Positions 7,769-15,140 of a stretch of 64,000 bases of DNA are shown one piece after another. Numbering within the stretch: the first letter of the stretch is position 1; the number at the start of each line of letters is the position of its first letter. The stretch comes from RUG563 sp045590215 (GTDB lineage: Bacteria; Bacillota; Clostridia; Christensenellales; Aristaeellaceae): NCBI GenBank assembly GCA_045590215.1, contig JAZNQO010000027.1:12591-76590 (forward strand). The letters run 5' to 3'. The translations under genes and the position numbers were made by a program. Under the pieces are notes generated by a model, which saw nothing but the letters and a program-made list of their open reading frames with translations, was not told the DNA's origin and searched no databases.

Positions 7769-9247
7769 ATGTTTCAGAACATCCCCGACGTAAAGCTGGG
7801 CATCATCGCCGTCAGCCGTGACTGCTTCCCCATCGCCCTGAGCGAAATGCGCCGTGCCAACATCGTCAAGGCCTATGGCGACGGCCTGTACGAATGCCCC
7901 GTCACCGTGGAAAACGAGCTGGATATGCTCAAGGCCGTGGCTGATGTGAAGGCCAAGGAATGCAATGCTCTGGTTGTTTTCCTGGGCAACTTCGGCCCCG
8001 AAACCCCCGAAACCCTCATCGCCAAGAACTTTGATGGCCCCTGCATGTTCGTGGCTGCCGCCGAAGGCGATGGCGATATGATCAACGGCCGTGGCGACGC
8101 TTACTGCGGCATGCTGAACTGCTCTTACAACCTGGGCATGCGCCACCTGAAGGGCTACATCCCCGAATATCCCGTGGGCACTGCTGATGAAATCGCCAAG
8201 ATGATCGCCGATTTCATTCCCGTCGCCCGTGCCATCATCGGCGTGAAGAACCTGAAAGTGATCACCTTCGGGCCCCGTCCCCAGGACTTCTTTGCCTGCA
8301 ACGCCCCCATCAAGGGTCTGTACGAACTGGGCGTGGAAATCGAAGAAAACAGCGAGCTGGATCTGCTGGTTTCCTACAAGGCTCATGCCGGCGATCCCCG
8401 CATCCCCGCCATCTGCGAAGAAATGGCCAAGGAAATGGGCGAAGGTGCCTACTATCCCGACCTGAACGAACGCATGGCTCAGTTTGAACTGACCCTGCTG
8501 GATTGGGCCGAACAGCACAAGGGCAGCCGCAAGTATGTGGTGTTTGCCGATAAGTGCTGGCCTGCCTTCCCCAGCCAGTTTGGCTTTGAACCCTGCTATG
8601 TGAACAGCCGTCTGGCCAGCCGTGGCATCCCGGTTGCCTGCGAAGTAGACATCTACGGCGCTGTGAGCGAATACATCGGTGCCTGCGTCACCAAGGACGC
8701 CGTCACCCTGCTTGACATCAACAACTCCGTGCCCCAGTACATCTATGACGAAGATATCAAGGGCAAGTATGACTATGCTCTCAACGATACCTTCATGGGC
8801 TTCCACTGCGGCAATACCCCCGAATGCAAGATGTGCGCCAATCGTGCTGTGAAATATCAGCTGATTCAGCATCGTGTGCTGGAACCCGAAGGAAGCGATC
8901 CCGACATCAGCCGCGGCACCCTGGAAGGCGATATCGCCGCCAGCCCCATCACCTTCTATCGCCTGCAGTGCGATTCCGAAGGCGTGCTCCGCTCCTACAT
9001 CGCTGAAGGCGAAGTGCTGGATGTGCCCACCCGTTCCTTCGGCGGCATCGGCATCTTTGCCATCAAGGATATGGCTCGCTTCTATCGTCATGTGCTGGTT
9101 CAGAAGCGTTATCCCCATCACGGTGCTGTGGCCTTCTCTCATGTGGGCAAGTACCTGTTTGAAATTTTCAAGTTCCTGGGTGTGCAGGACATCGCTTACA
9201 ATCAGCCCAAGTCTCTGCCCTATCCCACGGAAAACCCCTTTGCCTGA
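7769..9247 (+). CDS. L-fucose/L-arabinose isomerase family protein
   Basis: A 492-residue cytoplasmic protein of the FucI/AraA-like fold group, about the length of AraA and shorter than FucI. The N-terminal part holds Rossmann-like segments (KLGIIAVSRD, ALVVFLGNFGPETP). The C-terminal half has a CGNTPECKMC segment and metal-site-like LDINNSVPQY and HHGAVAFSH stretches. These enzymes interconvert aldoses and ketoses with Mn2+; the substrate here is unknown. AAAGGAGA precedes the ATG. Codon use is as strongly selected as in gpmI and the phosphosugar mutase (CTG, CGT, AAG, GGC), which suggests high expression. Confidence 0.8.
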   Translation: MFQNIPDVKLGIIAVSRDCFPIALSEMRRANIVKAYGDGLYECPVTVENELDMLKAVADVKAKECNALVVFLGNFGPETPETLIAKNFDGPCMFVAAAEGDGDMINGRGDAYCGMLNCSYNLGMRHLKGYIPEYPVGTADEIAKMIADFIPVARAIIGVKNLKVITFGPRPQDFFACNAPIKGLYELGVEIEENSELDLLVSYKAHAGDPRIPAICEEMAKEMGEGAYYPDLNERMAQFELTLLDWAEQHKGSRKYVVFADKCWPAFPSQFGFEPCYVNSRLASRGIPVACEVDIYGAVSEYIGACVTKDAVTLLDINNSVPQYIYDEDIKGKYDYALNDTFMGFHCGNTPECKMCANRAVKYQLIQHRVLEPEGSDPDISRGTLEGDIAASPITFYRLQCDSEGVLRSYIAEGEVLDVPTRSFGGIGIFAIKDMARFYRHVLVQKRYPHHGAVAFSHVGKYLFEIFKFLGVQDIAYNQPKSLPYPTENPFA

Positions 9248-9268
9248 TCAATTAACGGCATAACGCAG

Positions 9269-9305
9269 CCGCCGCAGCCTTTCCGCTGCGGCGGTTTTTT
9301 TCTTC
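9269..9305 (+). terminator. terminator after the isomerase gene
   Basis: A CCGCCGCAG / CTGCGGCGG stem is followed by a run of T residues. It also lies at the end of the convergent minus-strand gene. Confidence 0.85.
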
Positions 9306-9307
9306 TT

Positions 9308-10051
9308 TTAGTCAAACAGCGGCACCAATTGCTCTGCCTCATCATCCCAAATGTGCCACGCCCCGTCTATGTATTCATAGATATCAAAGGTATACAGCCG
9401 CTGTGCCGTCGCTAAACTCAATAATTCTCCTCGATTGTCAAACACCTTATGCAAAATTGTCGGATCGCCAATATAATCAATAAACACGTGCACGTTATCC
9501 GTCTCCCCGTCGCTTTTCAGCGTTATCGTTGAAGGGGGTGTAAAAGTGCTTATTTCCTTCAGCAAAACACCTTCCGTGCCCACGAAAATCAAACGATGTT
9601 CCATCCCAGAATTCTGTTCTTTATATCTGGTTGCCAGCACAATGCCCTTTTTCAGCGGCAGCATGGAAATGCCAACATTCAGCTGCTCAAACTCCTCCAA
9701 AGGCAGGGTAAACACAGTTTCATTTTCCTGGGATACCCCGGAAAGGCACAGCATATTCTTTCCGTCTATCTCCTTCGTATAGGCAAACCAGTCATTTTCG
9801 CCATCCGTCGCAGCGGCATACAGCCCACCGATTCCATCATTCCACAGCCCGTTCACCGTATGCCATTCGGGGCTGTCTGTCCTGACTTTCACGATTTCCC
9901 CTTGCTTGCTCAATGCCGCCACGCTGTCCCCCATTTCATAAACAGGGCCTGTAACTTCCAACGCACCCTTTACATTTTCCACTGCCGTGGCACCGGAAAG
10001 AATCCCCGTCAAAAGCATCAGGGCGAGCATTGCAATGCAGATTTTCTTCAT
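9308..10051 (-). CDS. secreted protein of unknown function
   Basis: A 247-residue protein with a clear Sec signal peptide (MKKICIAMLALMLLTGILSG, cleavage near ATA-VE) and no lipobox Cys. The rest is a beta-rich exported domain with several WHT/WND/WHIWDD tryptophan segments, reminiscent of a partial beta-propeller, though I could not assign a family. GAAGGAAA precedes the ATG. It lies downstream of rpsR but is separated from it by a terminator at 10152-10181, so it probably has its own transcript. It is convergent with the isomerase gene. Confidence 0.6.
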   Translation of the reverse strand: MKKICIAMLALMLLTGILSGATAVENVKGALEVTGPVYEMGDSVAALSKQGEIVKVRTDSPEWHTVNGLWNDGIGGLYAAATDGENDWFAYTKEIDGKNMLCLSGVSQENETVFTLPLEEFEQLNVGISMLPLKKGIVLATRYKEQNSGMEHRLIFVGTEGVLLKEISTFTPPSTITLKSDGETDNVHVFIDYIGDPTILHKVFDNRGELLSLATAQRLYTFDIYEYIDGAWHIWDDEAEQLVPLFD

Positions 10052-10151
10052 TTTTCGTTTCCTTCTTTCTCTTTAGAAATGAATTGTTCACCCACATAAC
10101 GTCCGCTCCTTCCTTTTTCTTCCTTTCGGGGGGTAAATTTACAATTGTAAC

Positions 10152-10181
10152 AAAAAAACAGCCTGGAGCAATTCCAGGCTG
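10152..10181 (-). terminator. terminator of the rpsF-ssb-rpsR operon
   Basis: Read on the minus strand: a 9-bp stem CAGCCTGGA / TCCAGGCTG followed by seven T residues. Confidence 0.85.
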
Positions 10182-10194
10182 CGATTGACTTTGC

Positions 10195-10449
10195 TTAGTC
10201 CACCGTGTAGGGCAGCAGCGCGATGGCACGGGCGCGCTTGATGGCTTCGCTCAGCTGACGCTGATGCTTGGCGCAATTGCCGGTCATACGGCGGGGCAGG
10301 ATCTTGCCGCGTTCGTTGATGGAACGACGAAGACGGTTGACATCCTTATAGTCGATGTATTCGATCTTGTTCACGCAGAAGTCACACACCTTGCGGCGCG
10401 GACGCTTTCCACGGGGACGAGGACGCTTTTCGCCACGATCTTCAGACAT
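10195..10449 (-). CDS. rpsR: 30S ribosomal protein S18
   Basis: An 84-residue protein with the S18 core: CDFCVNKIEYIDYKDVNRL, the RRMTGNCAKHQRQL block and an ARAIALLPY end. It assembles with S6 on the 16S platform. The Cys residues (CDFC...C) keep the zinc-binding pattern of some S18 forms. It is the last gene of rpsF-ssb-rpsR, with a good GGAGGAAA site before its ATG. Confidence 0.98.
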   Translation of the reverse strand: MSEDRGEKRPRPRGKRPRRKVCDFCVNKIEYIDYKDVNRLRRSINERGKILPRRMTGNCAKHQRQLSEAIKRARAIALLPYTVD

Positions 10450-10485
10450 GTTTGTTTCCTCCTTCTATGAGATTTCCGTTTGGAA

Positions 10486-10929
10486 TTAGAAAGGCAATTC
10501 TTCTTCATCCACCTGCACAAAGCCGCCGCCCTGAGGCGCAGAGCCGAAGCCCTGATTGGCACGGGGTGCAGATGCCGGGGCGAAAGCAGCAGCTTCGCCA
10601 GCTTCCCCACGGGGCGTGAGGAATTCAACGTCGTCCGCTGTCACTTCCAGGCTGGCACGAGCTTGGCCATCATTGCCCACATAGGCATTGGCCGTTACCG
10701 TGCCCACAACCGCTACCTTCCGGCCCTTGGCCAGATAACGGCTGCAGTTTTCACCCAGCTGACGCCATGCGCTGATGCGGAAGAAATCCGCTTCGGGCTG
10801 GCCCGCCTCGGCGTTATTGAAACGGCGGCGGTTTACAGCAATCGTGAAGGAACAGACGGAGACGCCCGACTGCGTTGTACGCATTTCGGGGTCACGGGTG
10901 AGATTGCCGATCAGAAATACCTTGTTCAT
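10486..10929 (-). CDS. ssb: single-stranded DNA-binding protein
   Basis: A 147-residue SSB: an N-terminal OB fold (MNKVFLIGNLTRDPEMRTT...), then a flexible Ala/Gly/Pro-rich linker from about residue 105, and the acidic partner-binding tip EEELPF at the end. It binds ssDNA as a tetramer during replication and repair. It lies between rpsF and rpsR, the classic arrangement, 15 bases after rpsF. Confidence 0.98.
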   Translation of the reverse strand: MNKVFLIGNLTRDPEMRTTQSGVSVCSFTIAVNRRRFNNAEAGQPEADFFRISAWRQLGENCSRYLAKGRKVAVVGTVTANAYVGNDGQARASLEVTADDVEFLTPRGEAGEAAAFAPASAPRANQGFGSAPQGGGFVQVDEEELPF

Positions 10930-10944
10930 ACGCTTTCCTCCCGA

Positions 10945-11322
10945 TTATTCAGCGGCAGGGGTTTCCACCGGTGCTTCAACAGCAGCGGGGGCAGCAGGCG
11001 CAGTGCGCACGGGACGCGGCTTCACGCCAGCCTTCCTCTCCAGCAGCTTGATCACCTGGTAGCGAATGATGCTGTCGGAAATCTGAAGGTTACGTTCGAG
11101 CTCCTTGGGCAGCTCGGATTCGGCCTGGAAGTTCACCAGCACATAATAGCCTTCGGTCTTATAATCGATGGCATAGGCCAGGCGACGCTTGCCCCATTCT
11201 TCCACCTTGTCAACGTTGCCGCCGTTATCGGCGATCAGGGTGTTGAACTTGGCGATCAGTTCCTTGCGGGCTTCTTCTTCCACGGCGGGATCGATGATGT
11301 ACACCACTTCATACTTGTTCAT
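10945..11322 (-). CDS. rpsF: 30S ribosomal protein S6
   Basis: A 125-residue S6 (MNKYEVVYIIDPAVEEEARK..., GKRRLAYAI, EGYYVLVNF) with an Ala/Pro-rich C-terminal extension after about residue 98. I start it at 11322 because GAGGAGGTG is ideally placed; the longer frame upstream runs through the leader hairpin. First gene of rpsF-ssb-rpsR, with its own strong promoter and a structured leader. Confidence 0.97.
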   Translation of the reverse strand: MNKYEVVYIIDPAVEEEARKELIAKFNTLIADNGGNVDKVEEWGKRRLAYAIDYKTEGYYVLVNFQAESELPKELERNLQISDSIIRYQVIKLLERKAGVKPRPVRTAPAAPAAVEAPVETPAAE

Positions 11323-11336
11323 TCTTTTCACCTCCT

Positions 11337-11371
11337 CATGGACGTATGGCATCCCATCCTCTTGTGGGATG
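11337..11371 (-). promoter_or_regulatory. rpsF leader hairpin
   Basis: The minus-strand leader folds into an 8-bp stem GCATCCCA / TGGGATGC at about 11350-11373, just ahead of the ribosome site. Many bacteria have an S6:S18-binding leader at this place. I could not recognise the defined motif here, so autoregulation is an inference. Confidence 0.4.
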
Positions 11372-11391
11372 CAAGGATGTGCCAAGAATGT

Positions 11392-11420
11392 ATTATACAG
11401 GACTTCTTCCGAAATTGCAA
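11392..11420 (-). promoter_or_regulatory. rpsF operon promoter
   Basis: On the minus strand TTGCAA and TATAAT are separated by 17 bp, about 70 bases upstream of rpsF. Confidence 0.75.
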
Positions 11421-11591
11421 GTGCTTTTTCCCTTATTTCCGGCTATTTTCCTTCACTTTCCCTCGTCTAAACGCACTTTTTCACACATCTCCCCTCAAAA
11501 AAGCAAGCAAAGCCCAGTCCCCTTATCCGGCTTCCTTGTGTAAAGAGAGCTGGCAGCGAAGCTGACTGAGGGATTGACCTGTCAACCGGAG

Positions 11592-11654
11592 CAGGGGACT
11601 TCTCGTCCCCTGTACCCCACGGCAGGGAGTTCCTCCCTGCACCCGGTATGCGAA
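11592..11654 (+). repeat. family A dual-hairpin repeat, copy 1
   Basis: Two hairpins: 11592-11612 (CAGGGGAC / GTCCCCTG) and 11622-11640 (GCAGGGAG / CTCCCTGC), ending in CACCCGGTATGCGAA. The 48 bases 11607-11654 are identical to 48799-48846. Confidence 0.75.
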
Positions 11655-11732
11655 GTTACAATTGTCTTCTGCAATAGCCTCTCTGCGTGCCACAAGCAAC
11701 AGCGGCACATAGTTCGCCAAATAAAATCCACT

Positions 11733-11793
11733 CCATCCGCAGGATGGGTCAAGGGGCGATGCCCCTTGCCGGGGTTCAGGGGTGGAATCCCCG
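11733..11793 (+). repeat. family B triple-hairpin repeat, copy 1
   Basis: Stems CCATCC / GGATGG, then CAAGGGGC / GCCCCTTG with loop GAT, then GGGG / CCCC, separated by GGGTC and CCGGGGTTC. It has the same architecture as the copies at 18550-18617 and 18661-18728. Confidence 0.6.
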
Positions 11794-11835
11794 AAAACAC
11801 CCCCTCTCCCCAGCAAATTCTTTTCCCCCAACCGC

Positions 11836-11864
11836 TTGCAACAAAGGATTTATTCTATTATAAT
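11836..11864 (+). promoter_or_regulatory. gpmI promoter
   Basis: TTGCAA, 17-bp spacer, TATAAT; it ends 56 bases before the ATG. Confidence 0.75.
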
Positions 11865-11920
11865 ATAAAATGTGTTAATATGGGCGTTTGAAAAAACGCC
11901 GGTTAGGAGATAGAAACGCT

Positions 11921-13465
11921 ATGGACAAGAAAATGACCGCTCTGATTATCATGGACGGCTTCGGCCTGAACCCTGCCACGGAAGGCAACGCCATTTACAC
12001 TGCCGGCACGCCGGAACTGGACAAGCTGAAGGCCAAGTTCCCCACCTGCCAACTGGGTGCCAGCGGCATGGACGTAGGCCTGCCGGACGGCCAGATGGGC
12101 AACAGCGAAGTGGGCCATCTGAACATTGGCGCAGGCCGCATTGTGTATCAGGAGCTGACCCGCATCACGGCCGATATCCGCAGCGGTGCTTTCTTTGAAA
12201 AAGAGCCCCTGATCTGGGCGATGGATGCCGTGAAAGAAAACGGCGGCGATCTGCACCTGATGGGTCTGCTTTCCGATGGCGGCGTGCACAGCCATAATAC
12301 CCACCTGTACGCTCTGATTGAAATGGCGAAGCAGCGTGGCTTGAAGAATGTGTTCATCCACTGCCTGCTGGACGGCCGTGACGTGCCGCCCACCTCCGGC
12401 ATCGAATACATGAAGCAGCTGGAAGAAAAGCTGCAGGAAATCGGTGTTGGCCGGATTGCCACCATCCAGGGCCGCTACTGGGGCATGGATCGTGACAACA
12501 TCTGGGATCGTGTGCAGAAGGGCTATGATGCCATCGTGCTGGGCGAAGGCGTTCAGGAAACCGACGCCGTGCAGGCCGTACAGAACAGCTACGACAACGG
12601 CGTGACGGACGAATTTGTGAACCCCGTGGTCATAACGGAAAACGGCAAGGCCATCACCACCGTAAAGGAAAACGACTCCGTTATCTTCTTCAATTTCCGG
12701 CCCGATCGTGCCCGTCAGATCACCCGTTCCTTCATCATGCCCGATTTCACCGGCTTCGAGCGCAAGAAGGGCTTCATTCCCGTGCAGTTCGTTTCCATGA
12801 CCCAGTATGACGAAACCTTCACCGGCCTGAAGGTTGTGAACCCTCCGGCCTCCATGGAAAACACGCTGGGCCAGTATCTGGCTTCCCTGAACCTGACCCA
12901 GGCGCACATCGCCGAAACCCAGAAATACGCTCACGTCACCTTCTTCTTCAACGGCGGCGTGGAAGCTCCCAACCCCTTGGAAGACCGCTTCCTGATCGAC
13001 TCTCCCAAGATTGCAACCTTTGACTTAAAGCCCGAAATGAGTGCCCCCGAAGTGACCGAAAAGGCCTTGGAGCTCATTGACAGCGGCAAGTATGACGTGA
13101 TGATCCTGAACTTTGCCAACTGCGACATGGTAGGCCACACGGGCGTGATGGACGCCGCCGTTGCCGCCGTGAAGGAAGTGGACAAGGACGTTGGCATCCT
13201 CGTCAACCGTATTCTGGAAAAGGGCGGCCGTGCCTTTGTCACCGCTGACCACGGCAATGCCGACCAGATGGTGGATCCCGTGAACGGCGAAATCTTCACC
13301 GCCCACACCACCTTCCCCGTCCCCTTCATTGCCTGCGATAATGCGCTCATTGGCAAGAAGCTGCGTGAAGGCGGCCGTCTGGCGGATATCGCTCCCACCA
13401 TGCTGCACAGCATGAACGTGGCCATCCCCGCCGAAATGACCGGAAAGAGCCTGATTGAAGAATGA
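11921..13465 (+). CDS. gpmI: 2,3-bisphosphoglycerate-independent phosphoglycerate mutase
   Basis: A 514-residue alkaline-phosphatase-fold enzyme that interconverts 3- and 2-phosphoglycerate in glycolysis with Mn2+. IIMDGFG carries the first metal Asp, and the catalytic Ser is in MGNSEVGHLNIGAGR. HCLLDGRDVPPTSG, NFRPDRARQ, NFANCDMVGHTG and TADHGNADQM give the remaining ligands. I start at 11921 (TAGGAG at 11904-11908); the longer upstream frame begins within the leader. Codon bias is strong, as expected for glycolysis. Confidence 0.97.
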   Translation: MDKKMTALIIMDGFGLNPATEGNAIYTAGTPELDKLKAKFPTCQLGASGMDVGLPDGQMGNSEVGHLNIGAGRIVYQELTRITADIRSGAFFEKEPLIWAMDAVKENGGDLHLMGLLSDGGVHSHNTHLYALIEMAKQRGLKNVFIHCLLDGRDVPPTSGIEYMKQLEEKLQEIGVGRIATIQGRYWGMDRDNIWDRVQKGYDAIVLGEGVQETDAVQAVQNSYDNGVTDEFVNPVVITENGKAITTVKENDSVIFFNFRPDRARQITRSFIMPDFTGFERKKGFIPVQFVSMTQYDETFTGLKVVNPPASMENTLGQYLASLNLTQAHIAETQKYAHVTFFFNGGVEAPNPLEDRFLIDSPKIATFDLKPEMSAPEVTEKALELIDSGKYDVMILNFANCDMVGHTGVMDAAVAAVKEVDKDVGILVNRILEKGGRAFVTADHGNADQMVDPVNGEIFTAHTTFPVPFIACDNALIGKKLREGGRLADIAPTMLHSMNVAIPAEMTGKSLIEE

Positions 13466-14109
13466 TTTATTCCTATTGTAATAAATGCAAGGCTGAATCC
13501 CCGTCGGATGTTTGCCAGACCTGCGGCAAGCGTGCCTCTGCCAACGCACAGCGTGACGTTTGGAGTGCCGCATTCCTGCCCCTATCTGACGGGCGCACAT
13601 GGAAAAGCATCCTGATTGTGCTGGTGGTGGTCACGGGGCTTTTGCTGGCCGTGCTCTTTGGGTTGGAAGCCCTGCTCAACGGCTCCACCCGCACCGCCCA
13701 AATGTGGCAGGGCAATCTGCCTGCCCTCATCTTTTCCATCCTGCCCCTTGGCCTTTTGCTTTCCTTCCTGCTGCTCTTTTTACAGGGCAAGGAGATTCTG
13801 GTCTATGTGCTGGATCCCCGTGGAGCGCACCTGCAAACATGGCATGAGCCCTCCCGGAAAAAGAGCTGGGCTCGCCTGCAATCGTCTGACCCTGCCCTGA
13901 ATGTGCCCAACCCCGCCGGCGGCCTGATGCACCTGTCCCAAGAGCGGCATATGGTGTGGAGCGATGTGCAGTCCGTGCGCTACAAGCCCGGAAGCTGCAC
14001 AATCCTTCTCTATCACACGCCCCATCTGGCTCCCATGGTGTTGCGCATGCCCCAGCAGGAATACGAAACCGCCGCCGCTTATGTAGCAAAGTATTGTAAG
14101 GGAAAATGA
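13462..14109 (+). CDS. zinc-ribbon membrane protein of unknown function
   Basis: A 215-residue protein that starts inside the gpmI stop (ATGA overlap). It opens with a Cys4 zinc ribbon (YCNKCKAES...CQTCGKR, residues about 4-23), followed by two hydrophobic segments at about 48-70 and 88-108. A cytoplasmic-looking C-terminal domain contains VWSDVQSVRYKPG and a possible PH-like beta pattern. It is probably membrane-anchored with the ribbon inside. No known function; coupling to gpmI may simply reflect an operon. Confidence 0.7.
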   Translation: MIYSYCNKCKAESPSDVCQTCGKRASANAQRDVWSAAFLPLSDGRTWKSILIVLVVVTGLLLAVLFGLEALLNGSTRTAQMWQGNLPALIFSILPLGLLLSFLLLFLQGKEILVYVLDPRGAHLQTWHEPSRKKSWARLQSSDPALNVPNPAGGLMHLSQERHMVWSDVQSVRYKPGSCTILLYHTPHLAPMVLRMPQQEYETAAAYVAKYCKGK

Positions 14110-14263
14110 GGTTTTGAGGGATTGAGGGGAGGAGATTTCTTTCCGGAGAAAGCTCCCTCCCGAACCGCCGCAAAAAAAGCCGACTCGGAATTATCTATAG
14201 GCTGTTTACCCATCATTTTTCTCCGTGTTACTTTTACATCATTAAATGACAGGAAGTTCTATT

Positions 14264-15004
14264 ATGGCTATCACATTACAGGAAATCGCCAAATTGCTGG
14301 ATCACTCCACCCTGCAGCCCTTCCTGACGGAAGATGATATCATCATAGGCTGCGACATCGCCCTGCAATACGATACCGCCACCGTCTGCGCCCGGCCTGG
14401 GGACATGCCCCTTGTGGTCAAGCGGCTTACTGGGAGCAGTGTTCTGCCCTGCACCGTCATTGGCTTCCCCCACAGTGCTCACCACACCTCCGTCAAATGC
14501 TTTGAAGCGGAACGTGCTTTGGACGACGGCTGCAAGGAGCTGGACATGGTTCTGAACATCGGCCAGATGCTCAAAGGCAACGAGCAATATGTGCAGGATG
14601 AAATTCAAAAGCTGGCCGAAATCGCCCACAACCAGGACGCCATCCTGAAAGTAATTCTGGAAACCTGCTATCTGAACGACGAGCAAAAGCGCATTGCCTG
14701 CCGCCTTTCCGAAGCTGCCGGGGCTGACTTTGTCAAAACCTCCACCGGCTATGGCTCCGGCGGTGCCACCGTTGCCGATGTGCGGCTGATGCGTGCTGCC
14801 GTTTCCGAAAAAGTTCGGGTAAAAGCTTCCGGCGGCATCCGCACCTTGGATATGGTGCTTGCCTGCCGAAAAGCCGGTGCTGTGCGCTGCGGCGTTTCCG
14901 CCACGGTCAAAATCATGGAAGAAGCAAAAGAACGCCTTGCAAAAGGCATCCTGACGGAAGAACCCCTTTCCCCTGTGGAAAACGCTTCCGGCGGCTCTTA
15001 TTGA
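14264..15004 (+). CDS. deoC: deoxyribose-phosphate aldolase
   Basis: A 246-residue class I aldolase that splits 2-deoxyribose-5-phosphate into glyceraldehyde-3-phosphate and acetaldehyde during deoxynucleoside breakdown. LLDHSTLQP opens the fold. The Schiff-base Lys is in DFVKTSTGYGSGGAT, and the second active-site Lys is in VRVKASGGIRT. I choose the ATG at 14264, with AGGAA 9 bases upstream. No other deo genes are adjacent. The 154 bases before it hold an imperfect hairpin and no gene. A UUCG-loop terminator closes it. Confidence 0.95.
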   Translation: MAITLQEIAKLLDHSTLQPFLTEDDIIIGCDIALQYDTATVCARPGDMPLVVKRLTGSSVLPCTVIGFPHSAHHTSVKCFEAERALDDGCKELDMVLNIGQMLKGNEQYVQDEIQKLAEIAHNQDAILKVILETCYLNDEQKRIACRLSEAAGADFVKTSTGYGSGGATVADVRLMRAAVSEKVRVKASGGIRTLDMVLACRKAGAVRCGVSATVKIMEEAKERLAKGILTEEPLSPVENASGGSY

Positions 15005-15015
15005 TGTTTTTCTTT

Positions 15016-15045
15016 CGGCATTCCTTCGGGGATGCCGTCTTTTTG
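15016..15045 (+). terminator. terminator after deoC
   Basis: A CGGCATTCC / GGGATGCCG stem capped by TTCG, then TCTTTTTG. Confidence 0.8.
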
Positions 15046-15069
15046 TAATCATTCCGCCGTGAAAAATGC

Positions 15070-15098
15070 TTGCACGGCTGGAAAAAATAGCGTATAAT
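15070..15098 (+). promoter_or_regulatory. promoter of the phosphosugar mutase gene
   Basis: TTGCAC, 17-bp spacer, TATAAT, 42 bases before the ATG. Confidence 0.75.
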
Positions 15099-15140
15099 GT
15101 AACCATGAAAATATGTATAAATTAAGGGGAGGGTTTTCCT

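Larger units (their letters stand above)
11421..11835. other. gene-free gap filled with hairpin repeats
   Basis: The gap between the divergent rpsF and gpmI promoters has no credible gene. It holds a GAGCTGGCAGCGAAGCTGAC block near 11547, a family A repeat at 11592-11654 and a family B repeat at 11733-11793. The 11655-11732 and 11794-11835 parts show nothing recognisable. Confidence 0.6.

Noticed and set aside
7739..9142. A 467-codon minus-strand frame opposite the isomerase gene
   Set aside because: Shadow of a strongly codon-biased gene; no ribosome site or motif.
11421..11835. CRISPR array in the hairpin-rich gap
   Set aside because: No regular repeat-spacer periodicity; the repeats are palindromic and few, and no cas genes are present.
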